DNA of 64,000 nt from Clusia tigrina (Eukaryota; Arthropoda; Insecta; Diptera; Clusiidae): contig CAKKTE020000188.1 of NCBI GenBank assembly GCA_920105625.2, positions 3,148,822 to 3,212,821 on the forward strand, read 5' to 3'. The translations under genes and the position numbers were made by a program. Of this stretch, positions 31,722 to 43,444 are shown in pieces. The first letter of the stretch is position 1, and every line of letters starts with the position of its first letter. Below the pieces are notes generated by a model. The model had not been told where the DNA came from. It was given only the letters and a program-made list of their open reading frames with translations, and did not search any database.

Positions 31722-33052
31722 CAGTGTATGTGAATTTATTGTGTTTGTTGTAAAAATATTCCATATCCCTGTAGTGAAAATTATAGACAGTCTTCAAAAT
31801 ATACTACTAAATTTAATAGTAAAAAATTAAGTGGTTAATTTACTAGTTCAAAACTTATCTATAAGTTAACCAGCTACTGACTTCGGCGGCACTTCATTCC
31901 CGTGTATACTAAATTTTTCCTTTTTTGTCAATTTAATAAAAAAGGAAGTAAAGACAAACATTGGAATTGGAGAAAAACAGTTATTTTTATAATTTCAAGC
32001 ACTTTTTGTAATTCCTCAATTTAGAGATAAATCTTCAAGTTAACGCGTGTTTTAAAATATCCGCAAAGTGTCCGCAAAGAAGAGTGGAAATGTGGCACCA
32101 TGAATTAACATGCTGAATTAATTTATGCACAAAAATTATTTTACATGTCGAGTACACATTATTATATTATTTATATATGAATTTTACATATAATATGAGT
32201 TTTACTAGTATTTTAACTAGTTGGTTTCACTGCTGGGATGTTGTGTAAAAAAGCGAATTTTCGGAGAAAAAAATCAGATGAAATCAGGGCTCCGTTTAAA
32301 TTAAACTTTTAGGGGGTCACTTCATTTGTATTTTAAAAAGAACTGCGAAACTTCTAAAAAGAAAAGGCTATAATAAATAAAAAAAATTGTATTATTTAAT
32401 TTGGAATTGAAACCCCAAATGTTAACAAGTTCTTTTCATAAATTATAACTATTCTTAATGTAACATCTGATCCAATTGTTTTCCATTTACACTTCTGTTC
32501 ACTGTAAACGCACCATAGTAATCATAAGATGTAGAATAATAATTCTTTGGTTTTTTGTCATAATATTATACTACCAATAACTAAAATAATTAATAATAAT
32601 TCATTTATATTAAAATGGGGTCCGCCTGCCCCAGTAATACCCCAGGCGTGTTTAAATATACAGGCCCATGAACGAATGAAGGTGCACAGGGGACACTCAA
32701 AAAAATAGAATTTGGAACTGTAGGAGGCCAAGGAGTCTCACATATAACAATAGTTTCAATAATCTCAGAAATATCTTCAAAATAGGTCAAAATGCAGCTA
32801 AACGAATTAAGTTAACGGCTTTATGCTTTTAATTAAAGAGAGGTAGTGTTTCTTTCTTTAATAATGAAGAAAACAATTTTTTATTATGTCGAGTTAATTT
32901 CTTACTTAAACGCAACTGGAATATTTCGACTTGTGGATCTTGAGGGTTCATTGACAATGAGAAATTATCAAAGAAATTGTATGTTTTCAGTTATTTTGAG
33001 TAGTTAAGTGAATTAAGGAATGACGATAGTTAGAGTTAAGGGGGGTGCACTG
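31722..33052. mobile_element. Possible TA-flanked element (pogo-like?) within the LOA-like 2 leader
   Basis: A 1.33-kb very AT-rich block without coding potential, beginning CAGTG after TA and ending CACTG before TA. The right end read inward (cagtgcaccccccttaactc) looks like a pogo-type end, but the left end shares only five bases with it. The composition differs sharply from the flanking ORF1 and 5' leader. This is a tentative call. Confidence 0.3.
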
Positions 33053-33610
33053 TATTTTTAGCACTACATACATCAATTTTAAAACCTCTTCTCAGTAGCA
33101 GAACTCGCAAAAATACATTCATATCAACTGTCTATTCTTGTATGTTCTTTGGTAGTACTAGCAGACATCACGGCCTGATGTACCACGGCGATGCTTGAGA
33201 AGTTGCTTGATATCGACGCCAGGTGGCCTCCTCGTCAACCACCTACCGCCGGTACTGAGGATCCGTTCCCCTGCACCGTAAACTCTTCCTCTTTGGTTTC
33301 AGACATCTCATAGACGAACAAAAACCCTCCCTGTGGAGTTTCTTTACAGTCTGCCACTCCATGCACAAAAAGACTTGGAAAATTCGACAGCTTCTAACAT
33401 GGAGAAAACAGACGTCGTTGTGTGCCGCCCCTAACATGGAAAACAGACGCACACTTGGTAGATCTTTGTTCGTTACTCATCGGGCGGTCTGTCTAAAAAC
33501 ATTGCCAGCCCTGCCAGGGGTCAGTATATGGCCGCCTTTGGTTAAAATAGTCCGACGAATTTTTTAAACTTAAGCCCCCACACCACGCCAAGGTACCTAC
33601 TATATGGGAG
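33053..33610 (-). other. LOA-like 2 5' leader
   Basis: GC-richer non-coding sequence ending exactly at the 12-bp target duplication. It contains a short near-duplicate (aacatggagaaaacagacg / aacatggaaaacagacg, 33398-33456). Confidence 0.5.
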
Positions 33611-33622
33611 TTGCGTAATGAA
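33611..33622. repeat. Right target duplication of LOA-like 2
   Basis: ttgcgtaatgaa, identical to 26956-26967. Confidence 0.8.
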
Positions 33623-34521
33623 AGGCATTGCATTAAATGATGTCAGCAGAATCGGGTTTAGATCTATCTTCTGATCATTCACCTTTTTTATATACATGAC
33701 CTCCAAACCAGTGATGAAACAACGTCCCCCATCTTTGCACAACAAACTAACGAACTGGCTGCAATTCAGACAAATATTGAATGAGACACTTCCTCTTAAT
33801 GTTCGTCTCAAATGTAAAGAAGACATAGATGAAGCCGAGAAATATTTATACGGACTACTTAGCAAGCAGCATTAATGTCTACTCCAGAGTTACACCTATT
33901 GAAACCATATTTAAAAACTGACACAGATATTAAGAAAATTCTGGAGAGAAACATAAACTACGAAAAATATGGCGAACTACGAGGTCTTCAAGTGATAAAA
34001 TCCATATTTAACAAGGCAACAAAGGCACTAAAACAGCTACTATACGACAGAAATAAGCTTCAGCGGGTTCTGACAAACCTTTCATCCACATTGGCAACGA
34101 ACTACTCACTATGCAAAGCTATTCAATCATTAAACCGACCAACCATACATGTTCCCCCAATATGAACGAATAATGGGTGGGCCAAGTGTGACGAAGATAA
34201 GGCAGTTACCTTTGCATACCATTGTTCACATGTAATCGAGCCATTTCCACCTTTCTCGCATCACGCTGAAAGCGAAATTTTGAATTTCTTAGTAAACAGG
34301 AGAATTAGAGCCGCCAATATCACGATATAGGCAAAAAGATGTAAAAAGAATATTTGTGAAGCTGAAAGTAAACAAAGCTCCGGGATACGATCTCATCACA
34401 TGCAAAATACTAAAGGAACTCCTTGAAACTGGATTACAGTATCTGATTCCACCGTATAATGGTGTTTTAACTCTTGGTCACGTCCCTCTACAGTGGAAAG
34501 TAGCACAAATGGTCGTTATAC
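33623..34521 (+). pseudogene. Jockey copy 2 endonuclease end and reverse transcriptase N-part
   Basis: Broken frames give the linker LTNWLQFRQILNETLPLNVR (about 33750), NYSLCKAIQSLNRP (34105-34150) and KAPGYDLITCKILKELLETG (34374-34430), each matching Jockey copy 1. The sequence runs directly into the LTR of gypsy 2 at 34522 and resumes after 44970. Confidence 0.72.
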
Positions 34522-34989
34522 TGTTGGGGTCCGTATCTGCTTGTCGGCGAGAGACGTCCTCTGGATTGTCCTGTCGCGGGAACCTGTAAAACCTACACCA
34601 CTTTATTAAATGAGCACTGCACTATTTCAAGTTTAAAACAACAAGAGCTTTATTCTTAAAATGCTAGTTCTTATATACTATTTACAAATAAACATTACAG
34701 TCTACGTCTTCACTTTTCTGGTGTTCCAGTTACGCAATTGTTATTTGGTGTCAGTTGCTCAAGCCCGCTGACCTACTGCAAGTAAAAGTGTCGTCGGTGC
34801 ATTCTAAATGCCCCTCGTCAGCTTGACTGCGGAACTGTGACACCCTAAAAGTTTACATCATAATTAATGAATAATTACTGTTCATTTTCAATATTTGCAC
34901 CCTAAAAATATGTGCGTTCTTAATGAATTTAATAGGAGCCGGTGCTGTGAGTCAACTACGCGTAAGTAGCTTGATTCTAACTCACAACA
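34522..34989 (-). repeat. 3' LTR of gypsy element 2
   Basis: 468 bp, tgttggggtccg to aactcacaaca. It matches the other LTR except at about three positions (for example ctggattgtcc versus ctggaatgtcc). Confidence 0.93.
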
Positions 34990-35003
34990 TCCCTCCCCTC
35001 TTT
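34990..35003 (-). other. Polypurine tract of gypsy element 2
   Basis: On the element strand aaagaggggaggga sits directly before the 3' LTR. Confidence 0.75.
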
Positions 35004-37583
35004 CTAAAAGAAGTTAGTGCAACTAACTTCCATAAAATCTCTACAATATTTTTCTTGCACTGTAAACAATTATGTGCATTTATTTAACTCTATAGTACAT
35101 ATATATAATTTGTTTTATTTTTTTCCATGAAATCGCCTTGTTTGGGTTCTATCACGGTTTTTTCTTCCCTTTTCATTCTTTTCTTTTCCATATATATTTT
35201 TTTTTTCTCTAGCTTTTATTTTCTTTTGTAGTTTTCTTTCTTTTATTTTTATTTTTTTCTTTACTTTGTTTTTGTTTTTGTTTGTTTGTTTTTTTTTTTT
35301 TTTTTATTTTTATCCATCATTATTTTTTTTTTTATATTCCCCTTTTTATAATTTGGTCTTTCATTAACTCTTTTCTCTTGGCGTATATACAAATATCTAA
35401 ACAATAACACAATTCTATTCTATACATAAAACCTTATATTATACTGCGCCCTCTGCTACCTGCTGGTCCAGTTGACGACCGTCGTTGTCAGAGTGAAGTC
35501 CCTCGATGAACTCTGCATACCCCTCCCTTCTTTCTGGATCGGTACGTACAAAGATGATGCAAGCTTGTGCGACTAGATGCGCTTCTGACGAAATCAAAAT
35601 AACTATTCGATATTCGCTTAGTGAGTGACAATGGATATTTTCTCATTGGAGAAATCGTTACGAAGTTTAGCCGATAAATCTTGGCTATGTTATGTTCGAT
35701 CTTTTCGTGGTTAAAAACGATTTTTTGCGCCAGGAGATTATTCTGCGAAGCTAAGTGAACGATGTAGTTGTGGCTGTTATTGTTATTGTAGCCGTTTCTC
35801 GGTGGAATTACGGAGTTACCTCGGGTTTTGGCTAAAATTATCTCTTTTTCATTTTCGACAATAATACAATATACATACTGATATATGTAATAATGGCAAA
35901 CACGTTGGATTCTTTATACGGACAACGTACATGTTAGTGCTTTTCATGCCATTTAGTCAGTTATGCAATAAAACTCAAGTATTATTAGACTTTTACTAGT
36001 CAGATAGAGACTCTTCCATTCGGCCGATACCATCTCCATTTTTTTATAAGCTTAAATCGTAGTCATCTCGCAGATGGGAAGTTGAAAGCTCACTAATTTC
36101 GTTTTCATTTTTTTTTTCAACCCAAAAATTATCTCTGGACATTATCGTTGCCAAACTCGTCTTTCTTCCTTTGCGGCTTACTGATCACTTTTCTTCTACG
36201 TCTTCTTACTTCTTCTCATTCAGTCAGATTTTTGTTCGCTGCACTTGCATTTCCTCTACTGGTCTCCTGGATGTTGGTTAACATCTTACTCAGTCTTCGA
36301 CGCTGCAGGAAGTCCCTTCCAGGTTCATGCTGCACCATATTGAACCATCCAGATGTTTGTTCACCAACGCCTGAATATCTAAAAACAATACGCTTAGCTT
36401 ATCGGACTTGCCGAGTTTTAATTATTCTTACTAGCTATTACATTCATTCAATTTTTAACGTAAACAGTAAATTGGATTCAAATCTATATATCGCTTATCT
36501 ACTACGTCTTAACAAACAAACTATAAACAAGTAACAAAAACTATTTCCTTTACAAATACTATTAATTAACTATAATACATTTTCTTACAATTGTTGGCGG
36601 CATTAAAACTTTAAATCCTTCTCAAATATATACATTTTACAAAAATTTGCTTCATACATAACAATTATTTTCTAATTTAATTATATGCCGCCCAAAAAAA
36701 AAATTTTTTATATCAATTCTTGGCAAAACTAGTGCCTTTTACATAAGCGAGATTATTTAAGATAAACCCGTTTATGTGAAAACATTGTCCATTGCATGAC
36801 TATATCTTTCATCGCATACAATTGACTTTTTATTTAAATTTACTTCTAGCCTGATATGTATATATCCATTAACGATTCTATTTTCCATCCTGTAATCAGC
36901 CCGTATATGAATACATACATACATTCAAGGCGCTTTAAATTACCTAGAATTAATTACTAACGTTATTTTCCCCAATTAACTACACATTTTTTCGAATTTC
37001 CATACGCTAATTTCCTAAACAATAAACAGTTAAAACCTATGTACGAGTATATCTACATATAGCCTGCTGCAGTATCTGCAAATATATACATACGCACATA
37101 CCCATTCCTCCTAACTAGAATACTTACTTCTTTAAATATACATTCGTACATTCATTCTTTAACTTATACACATATATATATACTCGTATATATACTTACT
37201 TCACCAGCAGTTCCATTGCCTGGCGTTAATGCCCACGCATCGAATTTCAGTGCATACACTGCCGTATGTATGTATGTACATATTCGAAGTTTTGTTTTAT
37301 ATTACTTACCCACGACTGTCTTATTATTTCATTTTATTTTTTAATTACGTGCAATATTTATCATTATTTAAAAAAAATATTTTTCCCTACTATGCTTCGT
37401 TCGGCCACAGTGCATAATAAGCACTTTTATTACGTCAACTTTAATCGCTCGATTTTAAGTGGCACACTTCTACTGGCGTTGACTTTGAGAATCGGAACTG
37501 TGTGTGCTATTTGATACACACACGTACATGTTTACGTTGTTATTTTTGTGTTTACACTTGTAAGACACTGCTAACACATGTCT
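35004..37583 (-). other. Non-coding 3' region of gypsy element 2
   Basis: 2.6 kb between the pol stop and the polypurine tract. There is no long open frame on the element strand. 35110-35345 is a strongly pyrimidine-rich tract on the + strand (long T runs), i.e. A/purine-rich in element RNA. This is where an env gene would lie in gypsy-type elements that have one; nothing env-like is visible. Confidence 0.6.
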
Positions 37584-40500
37584 TTATTTGTGTGGTCTAA
37601 TGTGGAATAATTTCAACAAATTATTATGTAGCTTTTTATTTTTGCCCTTAATCGTTACGACCGTTGTAACTGGGCTTTTGATCTCTGCTACTACATAGGG
37701 ACCTATCCACACAGGTGAGAATTTGTTTCTCCTAGCCTGATTCTTCATTAGTACTTGATCACCCACATGAAAAACTACTGGGTTTAGTACCTTGTTATAG
37801 GCTTCCCTGGCCACTCGTTTAGCACATTCCTGGTTTTCTCTAACCAATTCGTGCGCTCGCTGCAACTGATACTTTTGCACTTTATTCGGGTCATCAGCAT
37901 TGTATACAGGCGCACATTTGCGCTTCAAATTCGCTGGCATGTTGAAATCAAACCCGTAGAGTGTTCTAAACGGAGTTTGCTTCGTTGATACATGCACAGT
38001 ATTGTTGTGTACGTGCATTGCAGTGGTCAACCATTGATCCCAATTCGAGCCGTCTTCCTTGGCGAAACTGCGCAAGTACTCGGCCAGAGGTCGATGACTA
38101 CGTTCCAGTGAGCCATTCGCCTGCGGATGATATGGTGTTATATGCAACTTCTTAATTCCCAGCATTTTACATGTTTCTGAGAATAATTTCGATACGAAAT
38201 TTGAACCATTGTCGGTTATCAAAACCTTAGGTATGTTGTATCGTGCTACTATTTCATCAAAGAATGCTTTGGCCACCGTACTTGCTTCAGCATCGGGTAT
38301 AGCCACGCACGCCATATACTTTGAAAAATCGTCTTGGAACGTCAAAATATATTTATTCCCCGAAACAGTCTCAGGTAAAATACCTACAATATCCATATGA
38401 ACCTTATCAAATGGTTGCTTTGGTGTGTCCGTTAATACCATGGGCATCTTTGTTAGCCTTGAACTTTTGTTGGCCTGGCACTTTGGGCAACTTCTTACGT
38501 ATTTTTTTATGTCCTTGAGCATACCTTTCCATCCGTATACTCGCCTAATTCTGTCATGGGTTTTCCAGAATCCCTGGTGTCCACCTAGAGGTGAATCATG
38601 GAAACCCTTTAACACAGCCTGGATATCCTTTATATCCTTCAGCCATTCCACACTACTGGCTGCTTGCTCATTGGTATCTAAACCCGCATTGCTAACATCT
38701 CTTGTAGCATCAACTTTGTCCTTCTGTATCCTCTCGGCCTTCTCCTTATCCGACCGTGCTTTGGACCTTGTTTGCACTACTGATACTTTCTGTGCCTGCG
38801 GTACTCTGCTGAGTGCATCGGCATTCAGATTCTTTTTCCCAGGTTTGTATATGATTTCAAAATCATACTCAGACAATTTGTGTCTGAACCTGGCTAGCCT
38901 AGACGTTTGATCTTTCAAGTTGGCTATGCCTCTCAACGGCTGGTGATCAGTGTATATCCTGAATGGGCGTCCTAGCAGATATGCCCTAAAATTCTTTGTA
39001 GCCCACACTATGGCTAGAAATTCTTTTTCTATTGTGGAGTATCTCTTTTCCGTGTCGCTAAGCGCTCTGCTTGCGAATGCTATTGGTCGGTCATTACCGA
39101 CTTCCCCTTGTGATAATACTGCCCCTAACGCTTCATTGCTAGCATCAGTGGTCAACAAAAAAGTTTGCTCAAAGTCGGGGTACGCCAAAATTGGTGGCGA
39201 GCTAATTATCTCCTTTAGCCTCTCGAATGCTTGCTGACATCTCTCTGTCCATTCGAACTTTGCTTCTTTTCGTAGCAACTTATTAATGGGCAAAGCAATT
39301 CCGGCTAGTCCTTCCACGAACTTTCTATAATAGTTCACTAGTCCTAGGAATGCTTGCACTTCTTTTCTGTTTCTTGGAATCGCTAGATTTTTAACGCATT
39401 CCACCTTCTGCGGGTCAGGCAGTGCTCCTGCTTCTGAGCAACGATGGCCTAAATAAACCACCTCTCTCCGCAAAAATTGACACTTCTCCGTGTTCAATTT
39501 CAAATTGTGTTCTCGTAATTTCTGGAGTACCTTGCACAAGCGTTGCGAATGCTGCTGCAAGTTCTTCCCATAAATTACAATATCATCCAGATACACAAAA
39601 CAATCTAACCCTTGCAAGCCTGTTAGCACATGGTTCATTAGCCGTTGGAAGGTAGCCGGTGATCCTGTTAATCCAAACGGCATTCTATTAAACTCATAAT
39701 GCCCTAAACCGGTGCTGAACGCGGTTTTCTGCTTATCTTGGGTATCCACCAGAACTTGGTGGTAGCCACTCGCTAAATCAAGCGTAGAAAAATATCTACT
39801 ATGCCCCAATTGATCCAGAATCTCTTCTATCCTTGGAATCGGGAACACCTGCTTGATAGTGGCGTCGTTCAATTTCCTAAAATCGACGACCATTCTCCAC
39901 TTCTTCTGACCCTGAGCACCTCCCTTCTTTGGTACCAAAATTATTGGTGAGTTCCAAGGCGAGATACTCGGTGAAATAATGTTATCCTTTAACATTCCTT
40001 CCACTTGTCTATTTACCTCATCTTTGTGAGCTTGCGGCAATCTGTATCGCTTCTGGTTAATTGGCGCTTGATCCACTCTAGTAGGTATTTCATGCTCTAC
40101 CTCTGGTGTATATGTTAACTGGTCTCCTTCCAGCAAAAATATGTCATGGAATGACGCACAAATGGCTTCTATTGATGCCTTCTCTTCTGAATTCACGCTT
40201 GGGTCTAGCTTCAGTGATTCTAGCACTCGCTCCATTCTTTCTCTTATATCAACTTGTTTAATCTGATTCACCGATCTATAATTCGGTTCCTTAAAATTAT
40301 CATAGCTAGTGAACTTAGGCCTAAAATCCTCCTCCATCAAGTAGTCCTTTTCCGATGCATTGAGTACGCAAGCGTACACCTTTCCCTTGTCAACGTGCGT
40401 TATGGTTTCCCCCATATATACGCCCTCCGCTAGCTGCTGCTTGTGTAAAACAACAGTCCTAAGTTTCGTATTTACATGCATAGTAACTACTCTGGTTGAC

Positions 40501-41146
40501 CTTGCATTCACTACCTCCATACAATTCTTAACCTTACTCACGGTTCCTTCCTGCCATGACATTAATGGAAAAGTAAGGATTCTATGCTTATTGTTATCAT
40601 AGAATGATAACTGCTTGTCGAGGGCATCCAGTATGGTGCGTCCCCAAAGATTATCGCGGCCAATTATCCCATCAGCCGGGATACCTTTCCTATCGACTTC
40701 CACTGCGTGCATTCTAAAACTCATACCCTTTACTCCACTGTGCCCTATTCTGAGCGACCCCAATGTCCTAATGCACCCTCCAAATGCTCCGTTAAGCGTT
40801 CTTAAGTCCATTTGATTAATGTCTAGCCCCTTCCGTAAAACACTAGATTTTACGAGGCTAGTGTCCGCTCCTGAATCTACTAATAGCACTAGCTTTCCAC
40901 TCGCTGCTTCCTCGCAGGGTATCTCGATGAAGGCATCACCTATTCTGCTAATAGCGAAGCAACCTCCTTTTGTTCCCAATATGGACGTGTATCCACTTCC
41001 TAACCCTTCGTGATATTGGAGAGCCTCTTGCTCCTCCTTCTCCTGGACTGTAGTTCCTACATTACTAGTCCCACTTACTTCCGGCCTAATTATTACTCTC
41101 TTTCTTTTGGCTTTCCAGTCTATTGGCTTCGACTGGGCCGCTGGAA
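37584..41146 (-). CDS. pol: Gypsy 2 Pol polyprotein
   Basis: The pol frame is open from the gag overlap (about 41146) to 37584; the first internal start-like codon is near 40979. Counting from there: protease (LVLLVDSGADTSLVKSSVL, about residue 35), reverse transcriptase (MVVDFRKLNDATIKQVFPIP, FSTLDLASGYHQVLVDT, catalytic CFVYLDDIVIYG near 462), RNase H (LTTDASNEALGAVLSQG near 605), the integrase zinc finger (SPLGGHQGFWKTHDRIRRVY with CPKC), and the D-D-E core (KVHMDIVG near 862, LITDNGSNFVSKLF near 922, ANGSLERSHRPL near 956). All catalytic residues are present. It lies in the -1 frame relative to gag and needs frameshifting to be made as Gag-Pol. Confidence 0.93.
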
Positions 41147-43444
41147 GTTTCCCTGGTTCCTTTGCTGGGACTTTCTATCCCTGCATTCCGCTGCCCGATG
41201 TCCCATCTGTCCACATGAGAAGCATCTCAACCCCTGTTGGGTGTTGCGTATCCTTGGTTCACTCCTGGAATTCCAATTTGATTGCTGCTGACCACTCCCA
41301 GTTTTGAAAGGATTTCTTCCTTGGTTAATTCCTTCTGTTGAATTAACTCGGGGTCTACTGAAATTACCCCTGCTGTCCCTCAAGGGTGGAACCGGGCGCC
41401 TCGTAGCTGGCTGCCTTCTATTCTGATTCCATACCGTGCCTCCTTGGCACTGTCTACTTGCCTCATGACCGTAAGTTTGGCACTCCATACAGTAGGGCGT
41501 GTTTTTGCGTGTAACGCATTCATCCCTTGTGTGCCCGGGCTTATGACAGAATGAGCAAATGATTTTCCTTGGAGGAAAATCTTGATCTCTTTGTTGCGGA
41601 AATTGACCCATCAATCTACCAATTCCACATCTGTTTTCCTGCTGTACTATTCCTACCTCTGCAGGAGCATCAGTCCAGCAGATTCCACCTATTGTCGTTC
41701 GCTGTTGTATTGCTGCTTCAGCTAAAGAGACCGCTTCCACTAACTCTGCCATACTCCTCGGCGTGAGAGTAAGAGTATAATTAGCTAAATCCCTATTTAT
41801 CAGGCCTGCCTTGAACACAGAAATCATAGTCCGTTCTACTTGAGCCTTGTATGCTGCAACATTTTCTGGAAACTGCCTGTTGGCTTCCGTCTCAGCAGCG
41901 TTCCCGAGAGACTGGAGCCTTCGTCCCCAGGCTCTCAATTCCTCCCCCGGTGTTTGAGTTGATTCCTGAATTTCCCGAACGAGACAGTCGTATGACTTTT
42001 GTTTTAAATACGTCGTATCCAAAAGTGCGTATAACTCCGGCAGGGTGCTTACTGAGCTATGCGCTAGTAAATCAAACGCATCACCTGTGGTTCTTTGCCT
42101 AATACACTTTATTAAGTGTTCCCCGTCCGCTTCCGGAACACTCTGTTGTGCTAGCTCACAACCTTCTTTGAAGCGCCGGATCTCAGTTCTCAGATCATAC
42201 AACTCGACTCCTGAGAACATGGGCACCAACTTCTCCACCGCATGAGCAACTTCCAGAATGCCCATTTTATTCCTTTGTGTTTTCTCAATTGCTGGTAAAA
42301 CCTTAGCTTTATTAATCTCTTTGGTAGCTTCCAAATTCACTTCTCCCGGATCTGAGAGGTAATTGGCCAGTGACGGACTCAAACTAATTAGTCTTCGATC
42401 GTTTGTTCGTACTGGCGAAATATTGTCCCTAGTATCGAGACTTTCCTGCACTGTTACTGCTTCCGGCTCCTCTGGCGGATATCCCTGATTTTCGTTATTT
42501 ATCGGGCTACCCGGAGAAAAAGGCTCGACACCGACTTCAGATGCGCCAAACAAAAATTCCGCTTGCTTTTCTTCATTAAGTACCAATTTTGGCTTTACCA
42601 TGCGGCTTATCCCTTCTGGTGTTAAATACTCCGGCCAGCGAACTTCAGGAGGCAATGTTAATACTGTCTGTGTAAATCCAGCCGATGCTGATTTTGATCT
42701 CTCCTTTCTATGTGGGTTGCTATTGGTCGCCCGTCCTCTTTTCAATCCTGCACACTCCTTCTCCAACAGCGTTGCTGCTTCCTCTGTTTCCGTCAATCTC
42801 TGAGAAAGTTCCTTTACCTTCTTCTCCAGATACTCTTTTTGTGCTCTCCAGTCTTCTGCTTTCTTATGAAAACTGAACAACTTTTCTTCTGTTCTTTTTT
42901 GGATTGCCGTCAAGGCTTGATCCGCTACCTCTAATGGTGACACAGCGCCTCCGGCGTTCGCCTGCCTCCACAATTCCTGAGCTTCTTCCCTGCTCGTACT
43001 CGCTTCGAACTGGTCAACTATTTTCCCAGTAAACAGTTTCACCTCTGACTGTATTGATTTCAATCTGTTCCTTATTTCCTCGTCTGGCGAAACCAAACTC
43101 ACTGTTTGTTGCCCTAGTCCCTCTAATTCAGAACTAAATGTATCTGCCCATTCGTTGACCAGACTATTCATGTAGTCTGCGTAATTTTCCGCAAAATATT
43201 TTGCCTTGCCGTACTCAACTGCGTGAGGCAACAACAGTCCGTGATTATTGTTGAACTCTCTCCCCAGATCTTGCAACTGTGTTATTCGCTTGCGGTAATA
43301 CACGTTGTCCTTACGTAAACTGCCGTCTTTCTTAAAACTACGGACCAGCTTTTCAATCGTTTCGCCAATTTGCTCCTGCCTCAGCAGTAATCCTTGCGCT
43401 TCCTTCGTCATATCCCAAATGCCAGAACAGATGGCGTATCCCAA
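41120..43444 (-). CDS. gag: Gypsy 2 Gag polyprotein
   Basis: 774 codons from the ATG at 43444 to a TAG at 41120-41122. The first 240 residues are highly charged and probably coiled (EKKVKELSQRLTETEEAATL). The middle holds the capsid-like region (VPMFSGVELYDLRTEIRRFK, then LRAWGRRLQSLGNAAETEAN). The C-terminus has three zinc knuckles (CSFCHKPGHTRDEC, CMECQTYGHEASRQC, CFSCGQMGHRAAEC) that would bind the RNA genome. It is larger than the usual 400-500 residues because of the long N-terminal coil. No damage is visible. Pol overlaps its end in the -1 frame. Confidence 0.92.
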   Translation of the reverse strand: MGYAICSGIWDMTKEAQGLLLRQEQIGETIEKLVRSFKKDGSLRKDNVYYRKRITQLQDLGREFNNNHGLLLPHAVEYGKAKYFAENYADYMNSLVNEWADTFSSELEGLGQQTVSLVSPDEEIRNRLKSIQSEVKLFTGKIVDQFEASTSREEAQELWRQANAGGAVSPLEVADQALTAIQKRTEEKLFSFHKKAEDWRAQKEYLEKKVKELSQRLTETEEAATLLEKECAGLKRGRATNSNPHRKERSKSASAGFTQTVLTLPPEVRWPEYLTPEGISRMVKPKLVLNEEKQAEFLFGASEVGVEPFSPGSPINNENQGYPPEEPEAVTVQESLDTRDNISPVRTNDRRLISLSPSLANYLSDPGEVNLEATKEINKAKVLPAIEKTQRNKMGILEVAHAVEKLVPMFSGVELYDLRTEIRRFKEGCELAQQSVPEADGEHLIKCIRQRTTGDAFDLLAHSSVSTLPELYALLDTTYLKQKSYDCLVREIQESTQTPGEELRAWGRRLQSLGNAAETEANRQFPENVAAYKAQVERTMISVFKAGLINRDLANYTLTLTPRSMAELVEAVSLAEAAIQQRTTIGGICWTDAPAEVGIVQQENRCGIGRLMGQFPQQRDQDFPPRKIICSFCHKPGHTRDECVTRKNTPYCMECQTYGHEASRQCQGGTVWNQNRRQPATRRPVPPLRDSRGNFSRPRVNSTEGINQGRNPFKTGSGQQQSNWNSRSEPRIRNTQQGLRCFSCGQMGHRAAECRDRKSQQRNQGNFQRPSRSQ
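41147..41153 (-). promoter_or_regulatory. Predicted -1 ribosomal frameshift site between gag and pol
   Basis: On the element strand G GGA AAC in the gag frame matches the X-XXY-YYZ slippery heptamer. It lies 24 bases before the gag stop. Shifting back one base enters the open pol frame. About ten bases downstream CCAGTC and GACTGG can form a 6-bp stem around a 10-base loop. Function is predicted, not shown. Confidence 0.7.

Larger units (their letters stand above)
26968..33610 (-). mobile_element. LOA-like LINE 2 inserted in Jockey copy 2
   Basis: 6.6 kb on the - strand between the two ttgcgtaatgaa duplications. The - strand order is 5' leader (33610-33100), an AT-rich possible insertion (31722-33052), ORF1 (31681-30934), ORF2 endonuclease (about 30900-30490, then 29923-29594), reverse transcriptase (29465-28207), RNase H (27894-27440), C-terminus (27453-27154) and a degraded aacct tail at 26968-26981. 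The domain set equals LOA-like 1, but the sequence differs, so it is a related, not identical, family. It holds an R1-like fragment and a 50-bp perfect palindrome. It is inactive. Confidence 0.8.

Noticed and set aside
36148..36534. 128-codon + strand ORF in the gypsy 2 3' region
   Set aside because: Hydrophobic, low-complexity, on the strand opposite the element, in a T-rich region; a chance frame, not env.
41010..42934. Many + strand ORFs of 60-95 codons opposite gypsy 2 gag
   Set aside because: They are shadows of the intact gag frame on the - strand; none has a recognisable domain.
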